A DNA stretch of 64,000 nt from Haliovirga abyssi (GCF_030295325.1 NZ_AP027059.1:868001-932000), one strand, 5' to 3'; shown: positions 8,528 through 18,242, counted from the stretch's first letter. The notes: a model not told the origin generated them from the sequence alone. Translations and numbers: made by a program.

Positions 8528-8566
8528 AAAAAACATTAAATGAATTATTTGAAGGAGGTTAGATTA

Positions 8567-9763
8567 ATGATATCAAAAGGAAGAGTATTATTTACATCAG
8601 AATCAGTAACAGAAGGACATCCAGATAAAATGGCAGATCAAATATCTGATGCTGTATTAGATGCAATATTAGAAAAAGATCCAAATGGAAGAGTAGCATG
8701 TGAGACTATACTTACCACAGGATTAGTAATGTTAGCAGGAGAGATAACAACAAATTGTTATGTAGATATACAAAAGATAGCAAGAGATGTAATAAAAGAT
8801 ATAGGATATACAAGAGCGAAATATGGATTTGATTATGAAACTTGTGCAGTATTAACAAGTCTGCATGAGCAATCATTAGATATAGCAATGGGAGTAGATG
8901 AAGCATTAGAATCAAAAGAAGGAAAAATGACAGAAGAAGATATAGAAGCATTGGGAGCAGGAGACCAAGGAATAATGTTTGGATATGCTGTAAACGAAAC
9001 AGAAGAGTATATGCCATTGCCAATAGTTTTAGCACATAAGTTAGCAAAAAGACTTGCATTTGTAAGGAAAAATAAATTGGTTGATTATTTAAGACCAGAT
9101 GGTAAGACACAAGTTACAGTAGAATATGTAGATGGTAAACCTGTAAAAGTAGATGCAGTAGTTGTATCAACACAACATGAAAAGAATGTATCACAAAAGC
9201 AAATAGAAAAAGATATAATAGAAAAAGTAATAAAAGAGATTATTCCTGCAAGTTTATTAGATGACAAAACAAAATATTATGTAAATCCAACAGGAAGATT
9301 TGTAATAGGTGGACCGCATGGAGATGCAGGTCTTACAGGAAGAAAAATAATAGTAGATACATATGGTGGAATAGGAAGACATGGTGGAGGAGCTTTTTCA
9401 GGAAAAGACCCTACAAAAGTAGATAGATCAGCTTCATATGCAGCGAGATGGGTTGCTAAAAATATGGTAGCAGCAGGTGTTGCAGATAGATGCGAAGTTC
9501 AACTTGCATATGCAATTGGAGTAGCAAAACCAGTATCAATTGCTGTAAATAGTCATGGAACAGGAAAAATAGATGATTCTAAAATGGCAGAAATTGTGGA
9601 AAAAGTATTTGATTTAAGACCAGGAGCAATAATAAGAGATTTAGAATTAAGAAAACCAATTTATAGACAAGTAGCATCTTATGGTCATTTTGGAAGAACT
9701 GATATAGATTTACCTTGGGAAAGGCTTGATAAAGTAGAAGAGATAAAAAAATTAGTTGATTAA
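8567..9763 (+). CDS. metK: S-adenosylmethionine synthetase
   Basis: 398 residues from the ATG at 8567, chosen because gaaggaggtt lies just upstream; an earlier in-frame ATG at 8540 lacks this. It makes S-adenosylmethionine from ATP and methionine. Family signatures are all present: [20 protein letters not shown] at the N-terminus, [12 protein letters not shown] in the middle, and [20 protein letters not shown] plus [17 protein letters not shown] in the C-terminal half. It is a single-gene unit with its own promoter and terminator. Confidence 0.98.
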   Translation: MISKGRVLFTSESVTEGHPDKMADQISDAVLDAILEKDPNGRVACETILTTGLVMLAGEITTNCYVDIQKIARDVIKDIGYTRAKYGFDYETCAVLTSLHEQSLDIAMGVDEALESKEGKMTEEDIEALGAGDQGIMFGYAVNETEEYMPLPIVLAHKLAKRLAFVRKNKLVDYLRPDGKTQVTVEYVDGKPVKVDAVVVSTQHEKNVSQKQIEKDIIEKVIKEIIPASLLDDKTKYYVNPTGRFVIGGPHGDAGLTGRKIIVDTYGGIGRHGGGAFSGKDPTKVDRSASYAARWVAKNMVAAGVADRCEVQLAYAIGVAKPVSIAVNSHGTGKIDDSKMAEIVEKVFDLRPGAIIRDLELRKPIYRQVASYGHFGRTDIDLPWERLDKVEEIKKLVD

Positions 9764-9769
9764 AAATTT

Positions 9770-9805
9770 AGCACGTTGCTATAGTAATAGTAGCGTGCTT
9801 TTGGT
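9770..9805 (+). terminator. Intrinsic terminator of metK
   Basis: agcacgttgctat (9770-9782) pairs with atagtagcgtgct with two G-U pairs, followed by ttttggttttt. Confidence 0.8.
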
Positions 9806-9832
9806 TTTTAAATTAGAAGTTCAAAATTTAAG

Positions 9833-9861
9833 TTGTTTTTCATTATAAATTAAAGTATAAT
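9833..9861 (+). promoter_or_regulatory. Promoter of the FliD-like gene
   Basis: TTGTTT (9833-9838), 17 bases, TATAAT (9856-9861). The transcript would begin right at the short palindromic repeat 9872-9912. Confidence 0.6.
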
Positions 9862-9871
9862 TTATAATAGA

Positions 9872-9912
9872 GGAATGGCTTAAAATATAAAAATATTATT
9901 TTTTAAATATTC
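9872..9912. repeat. Short copy of the GGAATGGCTTAAAA palindromic repeat
   Basis: 41 bases with the GGAATGGCTTAAAA left end and ATTATTTTTTAAATATTC right end of the family, lacking the central stem-loop found at 20603 and 48782. It lies in the leader of the FliD-like gene. Confidence 0.6.
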
Positions 9913-9957
9913 AGAGAAGTAAAGAAACAATTTCCAAATCACAGGGAGGTGTGAACA

Positions 9958-11394
9958 ATGGAAATAAAAGGAAGTGGTAAGCAGTATCTTAATTCTATAA
10001 GAAAAACAGCATTTCTTATGGGGAATAGTAAAGCGAGAGAATCGCAAAAAAAAGTTGTAATAAATAAATCAAAGCAAGATTTACTAACTATTGGTTCTGA
10101 CTTGAAAGGTGAAATAAATTCTGTAGATAATTTAAAGAGTATGCTAGAGGATTTGAAAAACACAAATATTATAAAAGATAAAAATAGTTTAAGTTTATAT
10201 ACAATAGATAATAAAAATAATGATGCTAATGTAAATGTAGAAATATTAGATTATAAAAAACTTTCTAAAAATAGTTTTACACTTTCAATAAAAAAGTTAC
10301 CTCAAAGTGGTATTATATCATCAGATAATATTAATAGTGATAGAGCATTAAATTTAAGAGGACATATAGAGGTTAATGGAGCAAACATTGTAGTGAAAGA
10401 AACAGATACTCTTTCTACAATAAAAAATAAATTAAATTATGGTGAAGATATTAATCAAAACGGAGAGTTGGATAGTGGTGAAGATATTAATTCAGATGAT
10501 GAATTAATGGGAAAAGATGATATGAGGACAAAAAATTATACTTTTGGTGGTAAATTATATTTAGAAACTAAATCTTCTGGGAATGAAAGTTCAATAGATT
10601 TTAATGGAAGTACACAGGATGTAATGTCTGCTTTAGGATTTATATCTGAAAATGGTGATATAAAAAATTTAATACAAAGTGGAGAAAATGGTGAGATTTT
10701 AATAAATAATGATTCTTTCGTCTTGAAAGATAGTTCTTTGGAATATAAAGGGCTAAAATTTGATTTTGCAAATAGTATAGAAGGAAAAACTTCTAAAATT
10801 GAAGTTAATTATAATAAAGAGAGAGTGTTATCAAATATAGAAGAATTTACAAATAAATATAATAAAATAATTGATTATATTAATAATTATGCTAAAAAAT
10901 ATGATAGTAAAATTCAAGATATTAAATATAAATTAGGAACAATAGAAAATAAAAATATCGGTGTTAATTTAAAAGCAGAGAAGTATTATAAAGAATTATT
11001 AAAAGTAAAAAGTGGATTAGGAGAAGTTTTTGGAAATGCTTTAGAAAATAGTGGCTTTGTAAAAGATAAGTCTGGAGAATTGAAAATCGATACAGAAAAA
11101 CTTAATAATGATTTTAGTGATTTAAGAGAATATTTAATTAACACAGGGACAAAAGTAGTGAATAAAAAACTTAATGAATATCTGAATGATGTTAATATAT
11201 TAGATATTAAAAAAGAAGCTTCTATTAAAAATTTATTAAATTCGAATAAAAAAAGTAAAAAAATGTCAATTTTGAAAGATTTTATACTTGAAAATCAAAA
11301 AAATTTAAAATTTTTAAAAAATAATTTAAAGGATATAAAAAATGCAATGAAAAGTTTAAGAAATAATTTTAAGGGGTTATGGGACAGAGAATAG
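9958..11394 (+). CDS. FliD-like flagellar hook-associated protein 2 (filament cap)
   Basis: 478 residues, divergent. The layout fits FliD: a helical N-terminus; a beta region with an ALNLRGHIEVNGANIVV...DTLSTIKNKLN segment resembling the FliD N-terminal domain; a LYLETKSSGNESSI segment; a LGF turn; and a C-terminal helical part (SNIEEFTNKYNKIIDYINNY, typical of FliD_C). An insertion at about residues 164-187 contains two contiguous calcium-loop-like 12-mers, DINQNGELDSGE and DINSDDELMGKD. No other filament gene (fliC, flgK, flgL, fliS) is adjacent. It has its own promoter and a strong terminator. The FliD assignment is moderate. Confidence 0.6.
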   Translation: MEIKGSGKQYLNSIRKTAFLMGNSKARESQKKVVINKSKQDLLTIGSDLKGEINSVDNLKSMLEDLKNTNIIKDKNSLSLYTIDNKNNDANVNVEILDYKKLSKNSFTLSIKKLPQSGIISSDNINSDRALNLRGHIEVNGANIVVKETDTLSTIKNKLNYGEDINQNGELDSGEDINSDDELMGKDDMRTKNYTFGGKLYLETKSSGNESSIDFNGSTQDVMSALGFISENGDIKNLIQSGENGEILINNDSFVLKDSSLEYKGLKFDFANSIEGKTSKIEVNYNKERVLSNIEEFTNKYNKIIDYINNYAKKYDSKIQDIKYKLGTIENKNIGVNLKAEKYYKELLKVKSGLGEVFGNALENSGFVKDKSGELKIDTEKLNNDFSDLREYLINTGTKVVNKKLNEYLNDVNILDIKKEASIKNLLNSNKKSKKMSILKDFILENQKNLKFLKNNLKDIKNAMKSLRNNFKGLWDRE

Positions 11395-11422
11395 CAATTT
11401 ATTATTGCTATTCTCTATTTTA
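11386..11422 (+). terminator. Intrinsic terminator overlapping the FliD-like stop
   Basis: A 13-bp perfect stem, agagaatagcaat (11386-11398) with attgctattctct (11404-11416), then atttta. The stop codon lies in the left arm. The T tract is modest. Confidence 0.75.
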
Positions 11423-11512
11423 TGTTGGGTAATCACAAAATTAAAAAAATTATAAAGAATAGTTACAATTTGGATATTGTAATAAATAATAAGTAAATTA
11501 AGGAAAATAACA

Positions 11513-11541
11513 TTGTGTTTTTAGAATATTTATGATAAAAT
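11513..11541 (+). promoter_or_regulatory. Probable promoter of the CBS-domain gene
   Basis: TTGTGT (11513-11518), 17 bases, TAAAAT (11536-11541). A leader of about 130 bases follows. Confidence 0.5.
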
Positions 11542-11675
11542 TAAAGTAAATAATATTATTAAAATGTGTTTGAAAAGCAATATTCCTATATTAAAAAAAA
11601 ATAGAAATATTCAAAAATAGATTTTTTATTTTGAATGGCTTTGATGCATTTATAATTATAAAATTGGAGGTTAAT

Positions 11676-12119
11676 ATGAAAAAAATAAAAGACATAGTAA
11701 ATAGAGATATTATTACTGTGAAAAAAGATAGTTCTTTAGAAAATATTATAAAAATTATGAAAGAAAATAAAATTGGAAAAATACCAGTTTTAGAAAATGA
11801 AGAAGTAATAGGAATTGTTACAAGAGATGATATATTGGTAAAAGAGGAAAAAGCTCCACTTCCACCAGTATTAGCTTTTTGGGATGTGTTAATTGCTTTA
11901 CCAAGAACAAAAGAATTTGAAGAAAAATTGAAAAAGTTGGCAGGATATACTGCTGAAGAGATAATGAGTGTAGATTTTATGAAAATTGATATTTCAGAAA
12001 AAATAGAAGATGTTTTGACAAAAATAATTGAAGAAAAATATGGATATGCTGTTGTATATGAAAAAGGGAAATTTTGTGGAATTATTACAAAATCAGATTT
12101 TATAGAAAAAAGTTATTAA
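11676..12119 (+). CDS. CBS-domain-pair protein
   Basis: 147 residues from the ATG at 11676, which has ttggagg 6 bases upstream; an in-frame ATG at 11631 has no such site. There are two CBS motifs: residues about 1-55 (IVNRDIITVKKDSS...IPVLENEEVIGIVTRDDIL) and about 90-147 (IMSVDFMKIDISEK...AVVYEKGKFCGIITKSDFI), with a helical insert (AFWDVLIALPR...) between. Such stand-alone pairs bind adenine nucleotides and act as regulatory modules. The target is unknown. The neighbouring CorC/CNNM protein also carries CBS domains but is a separate unit. Confidence 0.85.
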   Translation: MKKIKDIVNRDIITVKKDSSLENIIKIMKENKIGKIPVLENEEVIGIVTRDDILVKEEKAPLPPVLAFWDVLIALPRTKEFEEKLKKLAGYTAEEIMSVDFMKIDISEKIEDVLTKIIEEKYGYAVVYEKGKFCGIITKSDFIEKSY

Positions 12120-12148
12120 AAAATTAAAATTCAAATATTTGTATTTTA

Positions 12149-12243
12149 TTTGCTAAGATTTAGTTTTAGGAATGTTTAATAAATAACGTTCTTATATTTA
12201 ATAAATAAATTTCTAATATGTTAATAATAAAATTCTTAGCAAA
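12149..12243. repeat. Inverted repeat between the CBS gene and the CorC-like gene
   Basis: tttgctaaga (12149-12158) and tcttagcaaa (12234-12243) are perfect 10-bp inverted repeats. Between them is a second structured stretch (aggaatgtttaataaataacgttct) resembling the ends of the GGAATGG repeat family. It may be an eroded copy. Confidence 0.4.
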
Positions 12244-12282
12244 AAATATAAATTATTTTAAAATTATAAGGAAGGTGTATTC

Positions 12283-13572
12283 TTGGAAGAGTATAGGGAA
12301 TTCGCTGTTTTAGCAGTTTTAATAATTTTGTCGGGCTTTTTTTCGGCCTCAGAAACTGCATTAACAGCATTTAAAAGAATTAATTTAAAAGATGTAGGGA
12401 AAAAGAATGCTAAAGTTGCTAAATTATTAAAAAATTGGTTGAGAAAACCAAATGAAATGTTAACTACTATCCTTTTAGGGAATAATATAGTTAATATTTT
12501 GGCTTCTTCAATAGCAACAGTATTTGCATTAAAAGTTATAGGAGATAAAGTTAATGAAACAGATGCAATTTTTATAGTTACATCAGTTTTAACAATTGTA
12601 ATTTTGATTTTTGGAGAAATAACGCCTAAAATCATTGCTAAAAATTATTCTGAAAAGGTATCTAAAGTTGTAATTAGTCCAATATATTATTTAAGTATTC
12701 TATTTTATCCTCTAGTATTGGTGTTGACTTTTATTTCTAAAATTATAAGTAAAATTTTTGGGATAAATCTATCTACAAATAATTTACTTATAACAGAAGA
12801 GGATATAAAGTCAATGGTAAGCGTAGGAGAAGAAGAAGGAGTAATAGAAGAAGAAGAAAAAGAGATGATACATAGTATTTTTGGGTTTGGAGATAGAACT
12901 GCAAGGGAAGTTATGGTACCTAGAGTTTCTGTTTTTGCAATAGAATCCAACAAATTATTAAGTGAAGTATGGGATAAAATTATATCAATGGGTCTTTCTA
13001 GGATTCCTGTATATGAGGGAAGAATAGATAATATTATTGGAGTATTATATTTAAAGGATATTTTAAATGTAATAAAATCTAAAAATATAGATTTACCAGT
13101 AAAAAATTATATAAGAGAAGCTTATTTTATTCCAGAGAGCAAACAAATAATTGAACTTTTACAAGAATTTAAAAGAAGAAGAATCCATATGTCAATTGTA
13201 CTTGATGAATATGGAGGAACTCTAGGAATAGTTACAATAGAGGATGTTTTAGAAGAGATTGTTGGCGAAATTAATGATGAATATGATGAAGGAAGTGAAC
13301 AAATTCAAAAAATTTCAGAAAATGAATTTGAATTGGACGCTGTATTGGACATTGGATTTGTAAATAAAGAGTTAGAGATAGATATACCAGAGCAAGATGA
13401 CTATGATACTTTAGGTGGATATATATATTATAAATTAGGAGATTTACCTCAAAAAGGTACTGAAATTAAAGGTGAAAAATTTGATATTATTGTAAAAGAG
13501 ATTGATAATCATAGAATAGAAAAAGTTGTTTTAAAGAAAAAGAATGAGGATGATGGAGATGAAAAAAATTAA
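12283..13572 (+). CDS. CNNM/CorC-HlyC family membrane protein with CBS pair
   Basis: 429 residues. It starts at a TTG at 12283 with aaggaaggtg upstream. Residues 1-190 form a DUF21/CNNM membrane domain (LSGFFSASETALTAFKRINL is the classic opening; then NEMLTTILLGNNIVNILASS and IFGEITPKIIAKNYS). A CBS pair follows (REVMVPRVSVFAIE... and IPVYEGRIDNIIGVLYLKD...), then a C-terminal CorC_HlyC domain. The family is linked to Mg2+/Co2+ export and resistance; a haemolysin role is a historical label. The next gene starts inside this one (14-base overlap), implying coupling. Confidence 0.93.
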   Translation: MEEYREFAVLAVLIILSGFFSASETALTAFKRINLKDVGKKNAKVAKLLKNWLRKPNEMLTTILLGNNIVNILASSIATVFALKVIGDKVNETDAIFIVTSVLTIVILIFGEITPKIIAKNYSEKVSKVVISPIYYLSILFYPLVLVLTFISKIISKIFGINLSTNNLLITEEDIKSMVSVGEEEGVIEEEEKEMIHSIFGFGDRTAREVMVPRVSVFAIESNKLLSEVWDKIISMGLSRIPVYEGRIDNIIGVLYLKDILNVIKSKNIDLPVKNYIREAYFIPESKQIIELLQEFKRRRIHMSIVLDEYGGTLGIVTIEDVLEEIVGEINDEYDEGSEQIQKISENEFELDAVLDIGFVNKELEIDIPEQDDYDTLGGYIYYKLGDLPQKGTEIKGEKFDIIVKEIDNHRIEKVVLKKKNEDDGDEKN

Positions 13573-14227
13573 AAAATATTTTATAACAGGATTAATTGCG
13601 ATTCTTCCACTTTTTCTAACAATCTTTATTTTACTTAGAATATTGGAAAATATAGTTTTATCTTTAAATACATTTTTACCAATTCAATTAGTAGTTTCTT
13701 TAATAGATAAACTGCCATTGAGCAGTTTATATTTGAAAGAGAGTTTATCATACTTTATAGTATATATTTTCTCTTTTATTTTAATATATGTTTTATTAGT
13801 AGTAATAGGAGTAATAGTATCTCATTTTATAGATGAGAAAAAAGTTAAATGGATAGAAAATATTTTTTTAAAAATACCATTGGCAAAGCCTATATATAGT
13901 ACATTAAAACAGATAAGTGACGTTCTTTTTTCGAAAAATATAAGTTCATATAAAAAAGTTGTAATGTTGGAATATCCAAGGAAAGGGATATATAGTTTGG
14001 GGTTTTTGACTAATGATGATAATGAATATTTTAAAAAAATATTAAGTGATGTTGGACAAAAAATAGATGCTAAGGAAAAAATGGTTAATATTTTTATTCC
14101 TACTTCTCCAAATCCAACATCAGGAATGTTTGTATCAGTAAAAAAAAGAGAGGTTATAGAATTAAATTTAAAAGTAGAGGATGCAATTAAATTAATAATT
14201 TCTGGTGGGGCTATTATGCCAAAATAG
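13559..14227 (+). CDS. DUF502 family membrane protein
   Basis: 222 residues from the ATG at 13559, which overlaps the preceding stop by 14 bases; gagga/gatggag upstream serves as ribosome site. There are two membrane helices (about 7-28 and 60-90), then a cytosolic part with the DUF502 signatures IPLAKPIYSTLKQI, VVMLEYPRKGIYSLGFLTND and FIPTSPNPTSGMF. Function is not established in the family. Coupling with the CNNM/CorC-type gene suggests a joint envelope or ion-related role, but this is inference. Confidence 0.88.
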   Translation: MKKIKKYFITGLIAILPLFLTIFILLRILENIVLSLNTFLPIQLVVSLIDKLPLSSLYLKESLSYFIVYIFSFILIYVLLVVIGVIVSHFIDEKKVKWIENIFLKIPLAKPIYSTLKQISDVLFSKNISSYKKVVMLEYPRKGIYSLGFLTNDDNEYFKKILSDVGQKIDAKEKMVNIFIPTSPNPTSGMFVSVKKREVIELNLKVEDAIKLIISGGAIMPK

Positions 14228-14302
14228 AACTAAAAAATATTATTTTTAAGCTGTTTCTAAATATATTTTAGTTTTGGATTATAAATAGGGGGATAAATAA
14301 AT

Positions 14303-15226
14303 ATGGGTAACAGAAAAAAATGTAAAAAAATATTATTAATATTTATAGTATTACTATTTACTGTAGGATGTAGTAATATAGAGAAAAAGAAAGTGAACAA
14401 AGAGGAAACTTACTATATTATAAAAGGATTAAATTTAATGCAGGCATCTAAGTATGCAGAAGCATTACAAAGCTTTTTTGCAGCATATAAATATGAAAAA
14501 GAGAATGAAACTATTTTGAAAAACATTGGAATAGCTTATAGTGAATTAGGGAGTTATGATAACGGAGAACAATATTTAAAAAGAGCGTTAGAGATAAACG
14601 CAGAAGATGCAGAAGCATTATATAATTTAGCGGTAATATATTATAACCGAAAAGAGTATAAAAGTTCATTGGAAATTTTAAATAAAATTTCTCCAGAATA
14701 TATAAATCAAAAAGTTATTGTTGCAAAAGTATATACTTATTATAGATTAGGAGATTATAATAAGTCGTATAATGAGCTAACTGAAATTTTTAAAACTAAT
14801 AGATATAATTATAATTTAGAATTGGTAAATTTGAATATAAAATTAATGGAAAAATTAAAAAATACAAAACAAATATATAGTTTTGTATATAATATTTATT
14901 CAAAGCATAGAGAAAATGAAAATTATGTTGTGTTTTTTGTAAATTATTTATTGAAAATAAAAGCCTATGATGAGGCATTCAAAACATTAAAAGAATATGG
15001 GATAAAAAATGAATTTAGTTCTAATATTTCATATGAATTAGCAAAGTTGGAATATAAACGTAAAAATTATAATCAAGCTTTGAAATATATGAACTTGGTT
15101 AAGAGTGAAGATGCTCTTAATCACAATATTCTAAAATTAAAAGCAGATATTTATAAAGAAATTGGAGAAATAGAAAAATCTAAAAAAATATATAATATTT
15201 TAGAAAATATAAAAGGGAATGATTAA
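14303..15226 (+). CDS. TPR-repeat lipoprotein
   Basis: 307 residues. The signal peptide ends in the lipobox TVGC (Cys 23). At least three tetratricopeptide repeats are visible from about residue 40 (SKYAEALQSFFAAYKYEKEN, GSYDNGEQYLKRALEINAED, EALYNLAVIYYNRKEYKSSL), with more divergent units to the end. These are helical scaffolds for protein binding, here at the envelope. The phosphatase gene begins one base after its stop (15228), so it may serve as a sensor-side partner for that protein (inference). Confidence 0.85.
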   Translation: MGNRKKCKKILLIFIVLLFTVGCSNIEKKKVNKEETYYIIKGLNLMQASKYAEALQSFFAAYKYEKENETILKNIGIAYSELGSYDNGEQYLKRALEINAEDAEALYNLAVIYYNRKEYKSSLEILNKISPEYINQKVIVAKVYTYYRLGDYNKSYNELTEIFKTNRYNYNLELVNLNIKLMEKLKNTKQIYSFVYNIYSKHRENENYVVFFVNYLLKIKAYDEAFKTLKEYGIKNEFSSNISYELAKLEYKRKNYNQALKYMNLVKSEDALNHNILKLKADIYKEIGEIEKSKKIYNILENIKGND

Positions 15227-15227
15227 T

Positions 15228-17477
15228 ATGACTATATTGAAAAAAAAGCTATTGAATTTTAGTGGGTTAGTAGTTTTGTTTTTGTTGTTTCCAATACTTT
15301 TTATTAAATTGGCTAATTTGCAAAATAAATTTATAACTTTTTATCTGTTTTTTTTGATATTTGAAACAATAACTTATGGGTTTATATATATTTTATTCGA
15401 AGTTAGAATAAGAGGAAGTTATTATGGAATATTAAAATATTTTAAAAAAATAAATAAAAAATTTGATAAAAAAATTGAAATGAATTCTCTTTATATGATG
15501 GCACCATTAAAAAATATAGAATATATTATAAATATAGAAATTGAAAATTTAAATGAAAAAATAGATGATTTACAAAAAAAGTTAGAAGATATAAAAGTTG
15601 GAGGAGAAACAAAATTTAGATTGAAAGAATATCAACTAAAAGGAGTTGTTTCTGAATTGGAAAATATGAATGATATGTTATTAAAAAAAGAAACGTATTT
15701 AGATGATTTTTTAAAAATAATAAAAGAATTAGATAGAAAAGATTTAGATTATGACCTATTTTTTGAAGAGCTATTATTTTATCTAATAAGTTATTTAAAA
15801 ATAAAAGATATAGCAATTTTACAGAAATTAAAAAAAGGTATTAAAGTTTACAGTAATTTTTATTCTGAAGCAAAATTTGATGATGAAATGATAAAGAGGT
15901 TAGACCAAATAGAAGATATAATGATAATGGATAAAAATGTAAATAAGAGTTTGGGGTATAATCTTATTATTAGATTAAAAAAACATGGATATATATTTAT
16001 TAATAATTTTCCAATAAAAGATTTTAAACATAGTTTATTACATACTATTTTTATAACAATAATTTATGAAATAACTAATATAGCGGATAATTTACAACAT
16101 ATAAAAAAATTATCAGGAGATAATTTAAATCAAAAAAAAGAAATTTCTAAATTAAAAAATGAATTACAAGAAGTAGAAAATAGTTTGGAAGTACAATTAG
16201 AACAAATAACAGATATGTATGAAGAAATTGTTACATTATATGAAGCTGGTAAAAGTTTTGGAAAATTATTAAACAAAGAGAGTGCAGAAAAAATAACTTT
16301 AGAGATGTTATTAGAAATATTAGAATGTGAATATGGAGCGGTATTTTGGTATAATAAAAATTCTCTTTCAGTTTCTAATATTTTGGTGAATAGTGAATAT
16401 GATGAAGATAACAGGGAAATGGAAAAAGAGATTAAAAAATTTAGTAAATTATTTAGAGGGTTTGTTGAATTAAAAAGAAAAGGAAGCGAAATAGTTGTAG
16501 ATGATGTGAAAAATTCTATTTATAAAGACGATATAAAAGATTTGGAATTTAGAGTTAAAAATTTTATAATAACTCCATTGTATCATGGTAAAGATATAAT
16601 TGGCGGGGTGGCAATTTTTAATAAAAAAGATAGTTATACAGCTGGAAATATTAATTTGACAATATCCATAACTAATCAACTTGGGATGTCAGTGCAAAAT
16701 ATAGCTTTTTTAGAAAATGAAATTGATAGAAAAAAAGAAGAAGAGCAACTTGTAATTGCAAGTAGAATTCAAGCAGGTTTATTTCCAACAGAAATGCCAA
16801 AAATACCATATTTTGAAGTGTATGGGGAAAATCATCCTGCAAAAGCAGTTGGTGGAGATTATTTTGATTTTGTTAAAGTGTCTGATGATTTGATGGTTGG
16901 AATAATAGCAGATGTGTCAGGGAAGGGAATTCCAGCAGCATTATTAGTTAGTATGATAAGAACGATATTTAGAATGGTTGTAGAAAATATAAAAATATAT
17001 GATCCATCAAAAATTTTGGAATATATTAATGATACAATTTCGAAAGAGGAATTAGATGGAAGATTTGTAACAGCAATTGGATTTTCTATAAATAGTAAAA
17101 CTAAAAAAATAAAATTTGCTAATGCAGGACATGATCCTATTTTATATTATGATTCTAAAGAAAAAGAGATAATGGAATATGATCTAGATGGGCCAGTATT
17201 AGGATTTATGGAAGGAATGGAATTTGAAGAATTAGAAAGAGACTTAAGAAAAGGGGATGTAGCTTTATTGTATACAGATGGAGTTTTAGAAGCAAGAAAT
17301 GATAAAAAGGAATTTTTTGAAGATAAAAGGTTGAAAGACACATTAGATGCAGTAAAAAAATATCCAGTAAGTTATATAGTTAGGACAATACATAAAAATG
17401 TAGTTAAATTTTTAAATGGAAGTTTTCAGAATGATGATATTACTATATTGACAATAAAAGGGGTGGACAAAAATTGA
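15228..17477 (+). CDS. Membrane-bound GAF-PP2C (SpoIIE/RsbU-type) serine phosphatase
   Basis: 749 residues from the ATG at 15228, about 10 bases after aaggga. Order: two membrane helices (about residues 8-60), a coiled coil (about 95-150), a poorly conserved region (about 160-280), a second coiled coil (about 285-340), a GAF domain (about 345-505) and a PP2C/SpoIIE domain (about 515-749). The metal-binding motifs are intact: VGGDYFDF, DVSGKGIPAALL, NAGHDPI, LYTDGVLEA and NDDITIL. Such enzymes dephosphorylate STAS anti-anti-sigma proteins. The gene at 4822 is a candidate substrate. Next is a lone receiver overlapping by 4 bases. Confidence 0.92.
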   Translation: MTILKKKLLNFSGLVVLFLLFPILFIKLANLQNKFITFYLFFLIFETITYGFIYILFEVRIRGSYYGILKYFKKINKKFDKKIEMNSLYMMAPLKNIEYIINIEIENLNEKIDDLQKKLEDIKVGGETKFRLKEYQLKGVVSELENMNDMLLKKETYLDDFLKIIKELDRKDLDYDLFFEELLFYLISYLKIKDIAILQKLKKGIKVYSNFYSEAKFDDEMIKRLDQIEDIMIMDKNVNKSLGYNLIIRLKKHGYIFINNFPIKDFKHSLLHTIFITIIYEITNIADNLQHIKKLSGDNLNQKKEISKLKNELQEVENSLEVQLEQITDMYEEIVTLYEAGKSFGKLLNKESAEKITLEMLLEILECEYGAVFWYNKNSLSVSNILVNSEYDEDNREMEKEIKKFSKLFRGFVELKRKGSEIVVDDVKNSIYKDDIKDLEFRVKNFIITPLYHGKDIIGGVAIFNKKDSYTAGNINLTISITNQLGMSVQNIAFLENEIDRKKEEEQLVIASRIQAGLFPTEMPKIPYFEVYGENHPAKAVGGDYFDFVKVSDDLMVGIIADVSGKGIPAALLVSMIRTIFRMVVENIKIYDPSKILEYINDTISKEELDGRFVTAIGFSINSKTKKIKFANAGHDPILYYDSKEKEIMEYDLDGPVLGFMEGMEFEELERDLRKGDVALLYTDGVLEARNDKKEFFEDKRLKDTLDAVKKYPVSYIVRTIHKNVVKFLNGSFQNDDITILTIKGVDKN

Positions 17478-17830
17478 AAAAAATACTTATTATTGATGAT
17501 GATGACAATATTAGACGATTATTAAAAAGTACTCTTGCTGGAATCGCAGAAGTTTATGAAGCTGATTTTGGTAAATTAGGATTTAATATATTTAGAGAAG
17601 AATCGCCAGATATGATTTTGTTAGATATAATGTTACCAGATACAAGTGGTGTTGAACTTTTACAAAAGATTAGAGATGAAGATATGGATGTAAAAGTAGT
17701 TATGATTACTGCATATGAAACTATAAAATCGGTTATTGAAATTATGAATTTGAAAATATCAGGATATATAACAAAACCGTTTATAGTAAGAGATGTAAGA
17801 CAAAAAATTTCTAAATTATTGGAGAGTTAA
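17474..17830 (+). CDS. Single-domain response regulator (receiver only)
   Basis: 118 residues. It starts with TTG at 17474, overlapping the phosphatase stop (TTGA), a coupled start. The receiver motifs are complete: acidic IIDDDDN, phospho-Asp in MILLDIMLPD, Thr in VVMITAYE and Lys in YITKPF. There is no output domain, so it should act by protein contact, probably on the phosphatase encoded just upstream. The cognate histidine kinase is not in this operon. Confidence 0.92.
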   Translation: MKKILIIDDDDNIRRLLKSTLAGIAEVYEADFGKLGFNIFREESPDMILLDIMLPDTSGVELLQKIRDEDMDVKVVMITAYETIKSVIEIMNLKISGYITKPFIVRDVRQKISKLLES

Positions 17831-17831
17831 T

Positions 17832-18233
17832 ATGTATTTTATGAGAGAAAAGATTATAAAAGTAGAAAAAACTAATAATAATTATATAGCCACATTAGAA
17901 TTTAAAGATGATTCACACCATTTTTTATTAATGGTAAAATCTGACTTAAATTTAAAAATAGAAGAATCAGAAATAGATATAATAAAAAGTCCATATACTA
18001 TTTGTAATAATATAAAAGATTTAGTTAAAAAAGTAAAAAATATAAAAGTAGAAAAAGGATTTACAAAAGCAGTTATAAAATTAGTTGGCGGACGAGAAGG
18101 ATGTACACATTTAATAGATATGTTTACAGAAATAGGACGTGGATTGGTACAAGCAGATTTAAAAAGAACTTATGAGATAAAGGGAAAAGAAGGGCTTAAT
18201 AAAGAATTGGAAAAAAGTTGTTTAGCTTATTGA
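17832..18233 (+). CDS. DUF2889-like protein
   Basis: 133 residues. I recognise only a resemblance to the DUF2889 family through the KLVGGREGCTHLIDMFTE stretch (a conserved GCTHL core) near residues 87-104, and the beta-rich N-terminal half. There is no signal peptide or membrane helix. It starts one base after the receiver stop with ggagag upstream, so it belongs to the phosphatase-receiver operon. Function unknown. A tandem repeat array follows. Confidence 0.6.
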   Translation: MYFMREKIIKVEKTNNNYIATLEFKDDSHHFLLMVKSDLNLKIEESEIDIIKSPYTICNNIKDLVKKVKNIKVEKGFTKAVIKLVGGREGCTHLIDMFTEIGRGLVQADLKRTYEIKGKEGLNKELEKSCLAY

Positions 18234-18242
18234 TGAACGTTT

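Noticed and set aside
8250-8566. SAM riboswitch before metK
   Set aside because: I looked for S-box, SAM-II and S-MK type conserved segments and found none; only a palindromic repeat and promoter are present.
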